DNA of 63,177 nt from Phallusia fumigata (GCA_008931825.1 QXVZ01024522.1:1-63177); one strand, 5' to 3'. Shown: positions 52,072 to 62,944, counted from the stretch's first letter. Notes: generated from the letters alone by a model not told the origin. Program-made: numbers and translations.

Positions 52072-54226
52072 AATTAGGACCAAGTTTATCTAGTGTGACG
52101 TCAGCGCGGTAGTGTGGCATCAGCGCGCGCAAAAGTTCTGATGTTACAAAACCCATTTATAGTTATATCTTTCAAAAGTCCGGTGACAGCTCAAGTGGGT
52201 TTAAAAAGACGAGTTGTAGCACGTAAAACATTATTATTCCCTCTCTTGTTTACCATCACCTGAACTCATTTAAACTACCCAAAAATGTTTTCAAAGCACA
52301 CACGCGACCAGCATATTCGTAGGATAAAAAGTTGACGCAATACAGGTTTATTCTTGTCCTTTGTTTAATACAATACATCATTGCTCGCATAAAACACGTG
52401 CACAACGAGGAGAGCGTTAAAACAATATGACAAGTAGGAAATGAATAGCTTATATTTTTGCACCTACTACTAATGAAATCTTAAATGCAAAATTTCTTGT
52501 CGTCAAGAGGCCCGTAAAATAATTTGCGGGTCGCACGGGGCCCTTTAGCCAAAAATGTTGGACACCTCAGCTCTAAAATGGTGCGTCTCACCTTTTTTCA
52601 ATTTCGTTCAGCCTTTCTACAAACCGTTAATTTATTATCTATTTTAGGACTGCCTTAAACATTTTTGACTTCCTTGGTTGATAAAATACTAATGACATTT
52701 TGTCCATTTTTGAACACATTTTTCATTGCTAATGGTTTTGGAACATATTTGATTGGATTTGACACTCGGTGTCGTCTTATATCTTTTAAAACAAAAAGGA
52801 CTGGTAATTTGTCGTGTTACAACTCAAAGGTATGATATTAATACTAAAGGCATTTAGGTCAATTTGCACAGCCGAAAAAGAAAACAGATGATGTTTTTAA
52901 TGTCAATTAAACATTCTGCAGGCGTTGCCCATTTATGGTTATAGCCTACATTCACCGTTGCAGATTCTTGCATCATTTTTTTTTTCAACGATTCGGTCGG
53001 CTGTTCATGAGAGTCTTGTAAAGCAGCACAGCCAACCTAAAATTGAATGATTGTAAAGTTGTTGCACTGGACTATAGAGATACAACGGAAGCATGCATGG
53101 ACTGCTATAGCATTTTTATTTGACTCATACTGATAATTACCGCAACTGGAGTTGGTTTTCTTACCAATTAATTTAACCATCGACTGTTGCAATTGTTGCT
53201 TGAAAATGAGAAACTTAGAAATCTATTTTCTTGTTGGAAATTTCTTGTAAAAATAATAATTGACGCTCTCAGGGGCCGCAGCAGTTAGGAAAAATAGATT
53301 TAATAGATTTCTGCTTAATTTTCTCATCTTTCGAAAGGCAGTTGGGGTTTTCGGCGAGGTAAGGTGTGTTGAGTTCTATCAGTAGATCTGTGCTGTGTGC
53401 GTATTAGCCAAGGGTTTTAATTCGTACTATACTGACACTTTCCCATTATGAGAAAAGTGGTTCTGACAGCAAATAGGAAGATGTAAGTACAACTAACCTA
53501 ACGTCACACATATAATTTGTAAATACATTTTTTTCATTTTTATGATCATAAGATATATGGAAGTGTATTTAAAGTAGAAAAAAACTAAAGCCGAAACAAC
53601 AGTAACTTTGTAGAATATGTGAACGATTAAATGTGGTTATGGTGGCTGTTTTTGCATTTTACAATTATTTCTTTGTCGCAACTGGTTGAATCACAACTAG
53701 TACCGGACACATAAGGATGGCAGTACGAACATATTGAGATAAGCGTAGCTCGCTGCAAAAGGCGTACGTACCGTACCACCTCAACCTTTGATGAATTTCG
53801 CTGCGTCCCGTAACCTTTCCGGATCCTCCCCGCTTTTCAACACGTTACCAGCATAATTTGTTACACCTACATGTTGTGCGTCATTTTCTTGTTTCGCCAA
53901 ATGCAAATCCAACGCATTAAGTAGTTTTTATCCCTCTTGTCCTGACCAGATACTACTTCACCGTTAACGTAAATCTGCTGTAATAAGGGGTTGGCCTTAT
54001 TTAAATGAATTACCCGTGGTGATCAATGCACCAAACAGACCTCCGCATGTAGGTTTTGAACGTACCAATAGTTCAGGCGTATCGCAATGAAGGGCGTTGC
54101 TGTACGCTCCTTTAGCTCCAACCCTAAATTCGGTAGACGTACGAACGCAAGCTGCCAGCCTCCGAACACTAGATTATTCTTTTTGGCTGCCAAATTTTAA
54201 CGTACAAGACCTATTTAGGCAACGTT

Positions 54227-54232
54227 TTTATT
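54227..54232 (-). terminator. Polyadenylation signal of the ATF4-like gene
   Basis: TTTATT on the plus strand (AATAAA on the minus strand), 44 bases after the bZIP stop codon. Confidence 0.6.
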
Positions 54233-54275
54233 TACAAGAATCTACAAAAAAATGACACAAAAATTGCAACAGCAC

Positions 54276-54605
54276 TTATTGTATGACCCCTTTTATCCGG
54301 TAAACCTCTATCATCAACTCTTTCAAATAATCAATTTCCCGAGAAATCTGGTTTACTTTATCGTTAAGCGTCCGGTTTCGGTCTATTAATTCTGACTCTT
54401 CGCCCTTCTTTTCCAACTGTTCTTGGCGTTTTCGCTCCCGATATCGCGTGGCGGCGTTCTTGTTTTGGTCCCGTTTTCGCTGTTTTCTTTCCTGCACCGA
54501 AGTAACTTTGTTTTTTCTTCCAGCTTTAGATTTTGGGACGGGAACAATACTCTCCGTCACTGGACTTTGTGGTGGAGAACCAAAAGAGTCGGGGCTTGAG
54601 CTCAA
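54276..54605 (-). CDS. ATF4-like: ATF4/ATF5-type bZIP transcription factor, C-terminal exon (partial)
   Basis: The visible frame gives 109 residues counted from a TTG codon at 54605, which is unlikely to be the true start: the frame stays open up to the N at 54611, where the assembly breaks and the rest of the gene is missing. Basic region at about 40-63 with RDQNKNAATRYRERKRQ, the ATF4/5 signature. The leucine zipper has heptad residues Leu73, Leu80, Ile87, Leu94 and Val101 and ends in EIDYLKELMIEVYRIKG. The preceding SPDSFGSPPQSP matches the stretch just after the beta-TrCP phosphodegron of vertebrate ATF4, so the degron itself falls at the gap. ATF4 activates amino-acid and stress response genes by binding CARE elements with C/EBP partners. 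It is divergent from TSEN34, and the intervening DNA contains a CARE. Confidence 0.9.
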   Translation of the reverse strand: MSSSPDSFGSPPQSPVTESIVPVPKSKAGRKNKVTSVQERKQRKRDQNKNAATRYRERKRQEQLEKKGEESELIDRNRTLNDKVNQISREIDYLKELMIEVYRIKGVIQ

Positions 54606-54610
54606 GAGCA

Positions 54611-54611
54611 N
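54611..54611. other. Assembly gap (single N) truncating the ATF4-like gene
   Basis: A lone N in the reading frame of the bZIP exon. Sequence on its far side shows stop codons in the joined frame, so the joined bases are not continuous coding DNA. The true gap size is unknown. Other lone Ns are at 3401, 51962 and 62069. Confidence 0.8.
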
Positions 54612-54748
54612 AACGAAAATTCATTACTGATTTTTACTAACAATTTCAGGCAATTTATGTTAACAGTAAAAAGTTAGACGTATTTTACAACTGGCCAATA
54701 TTTAGTTTTTTTATGGTTACTACTTGCTTTCGGAGTAGCGGAGTGACA

Positions 54749-54822
54749 CCAATCCTTTGTTCTATTTCGGCTGATGCAATAGTCGCAAAAATCACGTGAA
54801 GGGCGCGTGTTAGCGTACGTCA
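54749..54822. promoter_or_regulatory. Putative divergent promoter with CCAAT, CARE, E-box and CRE-like sites
   Basis: The 470 bases between the bZIP exon and TSEN34 contain a CpG-rich core with CCAAT (54749-54753), TGATGCAAT (54772-54780), CACGTG (54793-54798) and TACGTCA (54816-54822) within 75 bases. TGATGCAAT is the exact C/EBP-ATF composite element recognised by ATF4-C/EBP dimers. The sites suggest a stress-responsive promoter serving one or both genes. Because the N at 54611 hides the 5' part of the ATF4-like gene, the real distance to that gene is unknown. Confidence 0.5.
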
Positions 54823-55081
54823 TGGTGTGGGTGTGATAGGGGTGTTACCATTTCGGTTGTTTTCCGCCGTAATAATAGCTTGAAACTAACTGATAAAAGA
54901 AAGGGCTTTTTCGGCAAACTTTTACGTTGGTGAGCAGGTATTCAAGTAATCAGACAGTAGGCAGTTTTTGTGTGTTAAAGCCCAAACCAAACTTTTTCAA
55001 ATATATGTCAAGGTGATTTTTTGTAAAACATAACTGACAACGTTGCAATGACTTCAAACTTTACACTTAAAACCTGTGGTT

Positions 55082-55963
55082 ATGATGGGAAAAAAGAATT
55101 GTGAAAACGAATCTACAATTCCCATCACACTACATGTGTGCAATGGAAATTATTTTGTTTGGGATCCCAATGAAATACTCCAAATAAGACAAAACTTGCG
55201 CATTGTTGGATTTGCTGTTGGATGTTACCCACCTAAGCCACGCCAAAATGTTCAGCTTTCAATTCCAGTTCAACTAACCAATGTTGAAGCAAAGTTTGTT
55301 GTTGAAAATGTACCATGTGTTTTGGTTGACAAGGACTGTTTGTCAATTTCACATACATCCCAGGGGGAGTTGACAGTAAAAAGACAACAACAACATGAAA
55401 TTCAAATGCACATCAAGGGAAAGGAAAAAGAAATCCTTATTGATTCTTTGGAAACAACAATTAAAGAAGGAAAAGTTCAAAAAAAGAAACAAAGGACTAA
55501 AGATCAAAATGACATCAGCACCAGTGATGTAGATTCTGATTTTGAAAAGTTAAAACAGTCTGAACTGCATAAAGTGCAACAGCTTCAAAATAATCAGCTC
55601 TGGATAAAAACAGAGCAGCAGGGAACATGTCTAATTAGTCATTCAATAAGGAGCAGTCAAATATGCTTAAATGCAGATGAAACACTACAATACTATGTTT
55701 TTAAAGACCTGCATTCCAAGGGGTATTATTTAACTGATGGTTTAAAATTCGGTGGTCACTTTTTAGTGTATCCTGGTGATCCTGGTATTTACCACTCATT
55801 ACATATTGCAGTGTGTTTACCATCTGACAAACAACTATCTGCATCAGATTATTCTGCAATGGGGCGTTTGGCATCCACTGTGAAAAAAACATTGCTTTTG
55901 TGCTCTGTAGATGAAAGGGGCAGTGTTATTTACTTGTCAATTGCATGGTCTGGATTGACATGA
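55082..55963 (+). CDS. TSEN34: tRNA-splicing endonuclease subunit Sen34
   Basis: An intronless frame of 293 residues, starting at the first of two consecutive ATGs; an in-frame TGA lies at 55049-55051. Sen34 is a catalytic subunit of the nuclear tRNA-splicing endonuclease and cuts pre-tRNA at the 3' splice site. The N-terminal part (about 1-100) includes the RQNVQLSIPV segment. A Lys/Gln-rich variable middle (about 105-185) resembles the low-complexity linker of the human protein. The C-terminal nuclease domain has GYYLTDGLKFGGHFLVYPGD and VKKTLLLCSVDE. The catalytic triad is visible as Tyr230, His238 and Lys269; the spacings (8 and 31) equal those of human Tyr247, His255 and Lys286. Human TSEN34 is 310 residues. 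The gene has only 5 CpGs in 882 bases, suggesting germline gene-body methylation. LENG8 follows on the same strand about 1 kb away. Confidence 0.95.
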   Translation: MMGKKNCENESTIPITLHVCNGNYFVWDPNEILQIRQNLRIVGFAVGCYPPKPRQNVQLSIPVQLTNVEAKFVVENVPCVLVDKDCLSISHTSQGELTVKRQQQHEIQMHIKGKEKEILIDSLETTIKEGKVQKKKQRTKDQNDISTSDVDSDFEKLKQSELHKVQQLQNNQLWIKTEQQGTCLISHSIRSSQICLNADETLQYYVFKDLHSKGYYLTDGLKFGGHFLVYPGDPGIYHSLHIAVCLPSDKQLSASDYSAMGRLASTVKKTLLLCSVDERGSVIYLSIAWSGLT

Positions 55964-56967
55964 CCATTGTGCTGCTTAGATTGTGCAAAGAGAAACAAAA
56001 TTGTTAACTTTTCAATATAACGGAGTTCAACAATTGAAATTGGTCTTTTTTGCAGCATTATATTTAGGCAAATATACAAATGAATGTTTTACCAGGGGTT
56101 GAGAACTTGAGAGTGGCCATATCCCACCACAAATGTTTAAGGTTTTTATTCGTAATTTGGCTATTTGGTAGAAAACAAAGGTACTTTCTCCTATTGGTCC
56201 CACTTTAACTTGTGTTAGACACAAATGGAAAGGGCACTATTAAATTATGAAGAAAACTACTGTGAAGGTAAAGAGGCAAACCCAACTCATTTATTCAGTA
56301 AAACCCATAAAATATTTCGGCTCTTAAAATTTAACCTGCCCAAGCCACTGCAACATTGGCATGCTTTGAGCAGACGTGTTTCCAATATTGCCTGGATAAG
56401 AGGAAAATGGACCATAAAAGTCTATTGGTAAAGGCTTTTCGAACGGATTGCTTAAGTACGTTCATTTAGCTTAGCTATCAGGTAATGTAAAATACATGTT
56501 GTGCAAATATAACATGTTGTTTGAAAAACATGTTGGGAAAAGATAAGTTTAACTTGGTTCAAAAACGATTGAAGTTATTTAAAAACTTGAAAACGTCAAT
56601 CGTAATTAAAGCTTTACACGAACCTTTGTGAAAAGAATGTTAAGCTAATAAGCTATGCACAGTTATAGAAATCAAGCTCAGCACAGCAGATTGTAGAAAT
56701 AAATGATATTCTACGTTTCTGATTTTCCCTATAGCTTGTGTCCTTACGTATTAATTTGGACACAAAATGGCGGCCATGAGACAACTTGTGTTTTCTATAG
56801 ACTTTGAACTTTGAAGCTGTGACCCTTGGCTAAGAAAAAAAGTTGTATGTACTGAAAAAAAAGGAACCATTATCAGTTTCGCTTATGTTAAAGTCAACTA
56901 AAATCACAGTTTTGTTTTAGATACGGTTGTTTACTGCAAACGTTTAGTGTAGTTTTCGAAAGTTAGA
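55964..56967. other. Intergenic region between TSEN34 and LENG8
   Basis: No gene seen. A strong acceptor (TTTTGTTTTAG, ending at 56920) precedes the LENG8 start by 47 bases, marking a 5' untranslated intron or a trans-splicing outron. The 68-codon frame at 56225-56431 has no recognisable content. With about 1 kb between genes, the pair does not have the tight spacing of a tunicate operon. Confidence 0.5.
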
Positions 56968-59900
56968 ATGTCTGAAGGAGATTCAGAAATCCCAGCATGG
57001 GAAAAGGCCAGAAAAGCTCTTGACGAAATCAGCGGACAAAACAAAAAGGCAAGTGCAATGGGACTAGGACAAGCTAAACTTTGGGTTAATGTATTGTTGA
57101 AATGACCTGTTACACCTTTTCTTGGTGTATATATATATATTTGCAAACAGTCACAAAAAATTACTAATATTTGGAAAAGTTTACTTACAACAACAAAAAA
57201 CAATTATTCTGTTGTCTTTGATAGGATGAAAGTGTAAAAACCCCTTTCCAGTATGGCCAGATGGGAATGCAGCAAACGTCAGGCCCCAACAGGTTTTACA
57301 GCCAATGGCCAGCCCAAGGTTATGGCCCTGGAGGTTATGGATATCCAAACTACATGTCTGGCTCTCCTGGGTATCCAGGATATGGCAGTATGCCAGCAAG
57401 ATATCGAATGCCCTACAATTATGGGTCAAATAATCAAACGAGGATGCCACAGGTATATACATTGTTGCTTTTGCACAGGTGTATTTACTATTTCCATCTC
57501 TATGTAGATTTTATGTTGCTAAAATTGTGTTTGTTTGTAGAGACTTTAACTAATTTGTATGTTTTTTAAATTAGAGGCATAATACCTTTAATGTTGCATT
57601 TTTTGATAAATTTCAGTTTTATACATTGACTATTTTACACTAGTGGTGCACCGAATCAGCTAAATTAGGTTCGAACGGAAACCGAATGTTCGGCAGTTTT
57701 TCACTATTTTATTGTAGAATTCATCAGTTCAATAACCATACAATTGTATTTTGAGTGTTTTTCATTGCAGTACAATCAGTTTGGAGGAAGCAATATTTAC
57801 ACAAGCTTTGACAAGCAAGAAAACAGTCCAAAGTCAAAGTTGTTTCAGGGGACCAAAAACAGCTTGCCAAGAATGCAACCTCCTTTACCCCCTCAACCCC
57901 CTCCACCACCATCATCTGCATCTTATGCTGCTGCAGTGAAAGGGCCACAAACACAACCCAATGACCTATCCAAACCACTTGTTTCGTTTAACAAACCAGG
58001 AAAAAGTAAGTACAGTAACCCTGGTTACTCCAGGTTTGATTTGGCCATCAAAATATTCAGAATTAGGAGAAGATCTGGATTATCTCAAATATAACAATAC
58101 CTTTTATTTTTATTTGCACATGTAATTTCTTGTTGTTTTGTTGATTTACAAGTTCCTGTTAATTAGAGCAAAAGTAGGACAGCTGATTGTTGGAAGATAG
58201 TTGTAATATCTAAAACAGGGGTCTCAAACATGCGTTCTGCCAGATCTATTTGTGAGGCGTATGTAATGTATTTGTGAGGCGTATAAGTCATTTGTTTTAC
58301 TTGGGCCAGTTAAAGTGCCACGGTAGCAAGCGAACATGATCATAGGCGTCGATTTTTTAATGTTTTGTAAAACATTAGGGGTGACAATTGGTTTTAAAAA
58401 CACGCAGCAGCAATTCCGCCACAAAGCATCTTGCCGTAATGAGATGCTTGTGGAAATGCAAAAACTCATTAAATGCAGCTGTTCTGCGAGTTAAATGATG
58501 TGAACTCTGCTTTGTTTTTACACCGACAAACATGTCCAACAGCAAGAGTGTGCTTATCCCAACACACAAGACAGCTACTATATCACTTCCTTGGCAGGTT
58601 ATTTACTACAAGCCCAACTAAATTGGTATACTGGCGATCAAACTACATTAATATGCGGTTGAGGCACACATTGGAACAAAACAAAGTTAGTGCTGGGTAT
58701 TTACGCGCTAAGTCGCTTGGGCCTGAACACTTTGTAAAACGATGATTCTCTTGTAAGACTATCCAAAGTTACGAATGCATTGTGGTTTGCCATATGCATG
58801 AAAATTTGTGTTCAGACAAATGTAGCTACAAGGTCTTTAGGTCGTTTAGTTTTGAATCTACATTGCTGCTCTTGCATACTGCTTTGTTGTAGCTTAACAC
58901 ACGTAAATAAAATCACTTTGATAAAGCGTTGCGTCAAATATTGCAGTTGCTTCTGATCATTTCTGCTATCTCTGGTATATAGCTGATTCAGTACATACGA
59001 CGTAATGTACAAACCTCACGATCTAAGTAATAACCAACATATTTTTGTTAACTGTACCAAATAAACGCGTTGTAGATATATAACACGTTTTCACTGAGGA
59101 GTTGCAAGGTGATTCAAGCACAAAACGCACCTCAATTTTTACAATGTTCATTTAAAATTTGCTGTTATGTAACAATGCCATTACGTAACAATGCCGATTG
59201 TTGTGCTGCAACAACTGCTGTATTGTGTAACAAACCACGAGACACTTGTGTTTGTCGTGATTGTGACGGTGAACAGCAGGGCTAGAAAAAATGCAAATTT
59301 CCCGTGAAGCCAACAAAAATTTCCCGCCAATTTTCAGCAAATCCCATAAGTTCCTATATGTAACAGGAATATTAAACTAATGGATGTTACAATAACAAAA
59401 AATTTCCCGTGAGTAGGACTAATTTTCCCGGGATGGAGCTTCCCCATTTTTTCTCACCATGGTGAACAGTACAAACAGCCGGTTTAAACTAGTTTAACGC
59501 ATAGTAATGTATGTGCCTATGTGGCCTTTTCGACACTATTTAAACGAAAACCAGGGGTGACAATACATATGTTGTCAACCCTGGTTTTTTGTGAGGGGGA
59601 AAAGGCACCCCGGTCACCCCTAAATCGACGCCTATGAACATGATACATTTGTTTCAAAAATTTCTGATAAGAATCAGCTGTTGAGATTTTCGGGTCACTG
59701 AATTATGCCATTTTTCAAGTTAGGTGTCTTATATCTGCCCTGGAGTTACTTTTATAATTGTCACTTGGATGTCGAAGATATTTAAATTTGAGTCCCCTGA
59801 TCTAGAGTATCAAAAAAAATTTTTTTGGCTTAACTGTGTGTGTTTCCTGACTGGGGTTACATTTGCAAGACTCATTTTACAAGGGGTGCTGCTAGCAATT

Positions 59901-62718
59901 TACTAAAATTTACTACATATAATTTCTATTACCAGGTATGATGATAAATCAGTCAAAAATATATCTTAAGATGGCTTCATACACAACTGTACTGTTGTTC
60001 CCTTTTTTATGCGCAGCAATTTCTTATGTGTCAGCACATATAGTGTTCATTAGATGTGGATTGGCATCATTTACACACTGTAGTGTACCATTTAAAAGTG
60101 CCTGTAAATTACAATTGAAAATTTACTCATATAGTATTACATTGGTAAAAATTGCTAAAGGTGAAAATAGATTGATTACTAATGTTTTTCTCATTTTTGT
60201 GCAAACCTGAATTTTGTTTTATATCTTGTTGCCTTTCTGTTAATCACCTTTTTTCAGGTGGAATACGTTTCAATTTGGACTGGAAAAACAAAGCCAACCA
60301 AACACAGCCTTACTTGACTAAGGATCCACTTACTCCAAAACCAACTCAGCCTTTTACTGAGGAAAAGCTACCAGTTACCTCGGCTTCTGTGTCAACTTTA
60401 AGCAACAACAACACTCTGCAACCTCCCAAAGTAAATTAAATTACAGTTGGATAAAAAATGTTTAAAAAAGAATAATTAAAAAAATAAAACATTTCGTCAG
60501 GTAAAAGTTGTCCAAGTTTTTACACATGATAGATGCGTATCTAAAGCACTGTAACTTTTGATCCATTGGACAGCAATACATATTTAATAAGTAAGTCACC
60601 TAGAAACAGTGGCACAACTAGCGGGAGTTAAAGGTGGTAGGCAACAAAGCACTAGTGTAAAAAATATTAAGGTCATAACAGATAGAAGCATTCTTGGCTC
60701 TAGTTTTATGTGTCTCTCTTTCGCACAACCTAATGCTAATGCTGCATCAGAGATGTTATTTTGCTCACGGCTGTCACTTCGGCATCGAGTTACAAAAAAT
60801 GCAAGGTGGCATATGTAGGTCACCACACACTCTATTATGACATCACAAACAAGTACAACGAAGTGTTGCAGTATTCCAACATAGCCTACGTCAAAACTTT
60901 CTGTAAGAGCATGTTGGTTGGTTATTTCCTTTGCTAACCTAAAACAGCAACACTGTTTCATCAGGTGCAAGCACAAAACTAAACCACTATACTTCCTTGA
61001 TCAAATATCACTTTCATCTGCTAAATACGCACATGATAATCCAAATAAGTTCCTGACAGTGGCACATGTATCTACACGTAAAGTTAAAAAACTCTAAACT
61101 GTCTTTTAATATGGCTTGTCAATAAAATCCATTCCAAGGGCATGAACATACATGTTAAATAAGAACAGTAGGGTGCAGCATTTCAGAACTTCAAGATGAC
61201 AACAAAGTGTTGGATTAGATTTTTACAGGCATTTTTACAGACAAGAAACAAAAACAGTGAATTTTTGGCAAACAATTGCCAGTTTGACGTCATCGCAATT
61301 TTGTGATTGTGAGCACCACTCCTCTCGTTTCTTAGCTTCCTAACCAAATTTGGTATTCTCAATAGAATATTTAAAAGCATGAATTGTATTCCTAAATTTG
61401 TTATTTTTTTAAGGCTTCTGATTCCAAAACGACTTCTGCATCCATGACTGTTGATGACGGTCAATCAAAACAGAACAACTGGCCCCCTGCACTCATGTAA
61501 GTCCTATTAAGACATCAACACTTTACTTCAGCTGGTATTGAATTGAATGTAAACAAGATCATTTGCTCAAAGTTTATGTTTATTTCTTTGTAGGGACTAC
61601 ATTCAGAGGGCTTTTCAAGCTTGTGAGAATGAAACTGATAAAGACAAAACTGAGGCTGTCTTGAAAAATGTTTTAAATGAAAAAATGAAAAATGGATCTG
61701 CGTTTCAAATTGATTGGACAATAGAACCTTTGCCTTGGTAAGTGTTTTAGTGATTAACCAAAATTGCTTTGACGTACAGTTTTAACTGGTTATAAAAATA
61801 CTACATATCTGCAACACCACATAAACTTTGTTAAATATAAATTTAATAATCTTTACTTAAGTTTACACATCTTTATCTTTTTAAACATCAAGTTAAGCAA
61901 CCAAAATCCATAGTCAAACTTATGCAGCTTAGTAATTTAAAAGCTCCTGTCAACTAACTATTTAATTTTTTGTAGTCAAACATACAACACGAAGAGAAGC
62001 AGTCCTGGGGCCCGGTGGAAAACAATGTCTCAGAAAATTGACAACAGGTCTTGGTCTGGAAGATATGGNTTAATTTTTTGTAGTCAAACATACAACACGA
62101 AGAGAAGCAGTCCTGGGGCCCGGTGGAAAACAATGTCTCAGAAAATTGACAACAGGTCTTGGTCTGGAAGATATGGACACCATACAAGAAGTTACAGGTA
62201 GCAAAATTAAGGTCTTTGTACGAACATCGGAGGTAAATTGATATGAATATGCAAAGCTGATATCAATACAGTTTTTAGCAGCTATAAGAGGCAAACAACC
62301 CATATTTAAAGCTTATTGGTGTAAAAATTTTAAATTGTATAAAATTCCAACAATTTATTTTCGCTCAGGGGCAAGAGACTTCTGCAAAGCAGTAGATAAT
62401 TTTATGTCACAACCCACACCTATAACTTAATGCATTCAACCAAATACATTTGTCCTCAAAATAAAAAGCCTGCATTTTGTTAGGACCCCGTGTAAAAATG
62501 TGTTATCTGTGTGTAAATATGTTGGGTATGTATTCCAGAAACTGGATGTTAAGTTTTCCGACTTTTTATGATAAAAAATACAGATAGTTTTATGTGTTTA
62601 GATCACGGATCTCTAGATCCCGTTCACGAAGTCGGTCTCGGTCACGGTCAAGTTCCTATTCTCGATCAAGTTCCAGGTCTCGGTCACATTCCCCGAAGCG
62701 TCGGAGGTATAAAAGCAG
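56968..62718 (+). CDS. LENG8: LENG8 homologue (SAC3/GANP family), 5' half; continues past the window
   Basis: Eight coding exons: 56968-57048, 57225-57452, 57771-58005, 60258-60430, 61414-61496, 61594-61737, 62084-62197, 62602-62718, all in phase, giving 391 residues before the last visible donor. Landmarks shared with human LENG8, in order: PAWEKARKALDEIS (human PEWEKARQALASIS), a Gly/Tyr/Pro-rich region, a proline run (PPLPPQPPPPP), GGIRFNLDWKNK (human GGLKFNIQKR), then DYIQRAFQACENETDKDKTE and NGSAFQIDWTIEPLP, and an Arg/Ser-rich exon. The SAC3/GANP domain must lie downstream of the window. The family acts in nuclear mRNA processing and export. Intron 1 uses a GC donor (AAG|GCAAGT). Intron 3 holds a hAT-like element. 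Exon 7 is partly repeated at 61976-62068 by a duplicated contig end; I use the second, complete copy. There is an acceptor 47 bases upstream of the ATG. Confidence 0.93.
57049..57054 (+). other. Non-canonical GC splice donor of LENG8 intron 1
   Basis: Exon 1 ends AAG and the intron starts GCAAGT, a perfect donor apart from C at position 2. Only this boundary joins in frame (phase 0) with exon 2 at 57225. The nearest GT (57053) would give phase 1 and break the frame. Confidence 0.75.
58341..59636. mobile_element. Non-autonomous hAT-like DNA transposon (1,296 bp) in LENG8 intron 3
   Basis: The ends are inverted repeats starting CATAGGCGTCGATTT, each followed by AGGGGTGAC; the left end has about 20 extra bases between these parts, including the palindrome ATGTTTTGTAAAACAT. 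The element is bounded by an exact 8-bp direct duplication AACATGAT (58333-58340 and 59637-59644), as expected for hAT transposition. No transposase-length frame is present, so it is non-autonomous. A subterminal hairpin lies at 59547-59588 (17-bp arms, one mismatch). Its inner part (59278-59460) matches a repeat at 2794-2954. Confidence 0.85.
59278..59460 (+). repeat. Dispersed repeat copy 2, inside the hAT-like element
   Basis: Matches 2794-2954 in the opposite orientation, with several short gaps. The shared TTTCCCGTGA and TTTCCCGGGA motifs and flanking GGGCTAGAAAAAATGC and GAGCTTCCCCA are conserved. Confidence 0.7.
61962..62176. repeat. Exact 107-bp direct duplication around an N, duplicating part of LENG8 exon 7
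   Basis: 61962-62068 and 62070-62176 are identical and flank the single N at 62069. The block contains the acceptor and the first 93 bases of exon 7. The most likely cause is unmerged overlapping contig ends. An automatic gene model could wrongly call two tandem exons here. Confidence 0.9.
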
Positions 62719-62944
62719 GTAAAGTTAAAAAATTTTGAATAGAAACTTAAAGCAGTATTGCAGTGTGATAGAATGTTGTGTTCCTAACTTCGGGTGTATT
62801 GTTTTCTTTTTTGTGATAATGCAATACTTAACATAAATTATTTAAAAAAATCGTTTGCTACATGGAAAAACAAACAACTGATTAAATCAGAAGAGACTTA
62901 ACATTCCAATATTTCGTTTGCAAATACATTTAATTCACAATGAA

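Larger units (their letters stand above)
50294..54275. other. Gene-free region between gene D and the ATF4-like exon
   Basis: No gene recognised in about 4 kb. Immediately upstream of gene D on the minus strand is a strong acceptor (TTATCTTTTTAG, ending at 50328), giving a 34-base leader that contains a four-codon upstream frame. The rest holds a cluster of TCTCGAGA-type palindromes (about 51340-51540), a duplicated contig end (51853-52071) and A/T-rich sequence. Confidence 0.55.

Noticed and set aside
55964-56967. TSEN34-LENG8 as an operon
   Set aside because: The roughly 1-kb spacing is much larger than the very short gaps typical of tunicate operons, even though LENG8 has an acceptor upstream of its start.
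57643-57710. GTGGTGCACCGAAT-type sequence resembling hAT element ends
   Set aside because: No matching opposite end or target-site duplication could be found, so a second transposon is not supported.
61976-62068. Tandem duplicated LENG8 exon 7
   Set aside because: The copy is exact, ends at a lone N and lacks the exon 3' end and donor, so it is a duplicated contig end, not an exon duplication.
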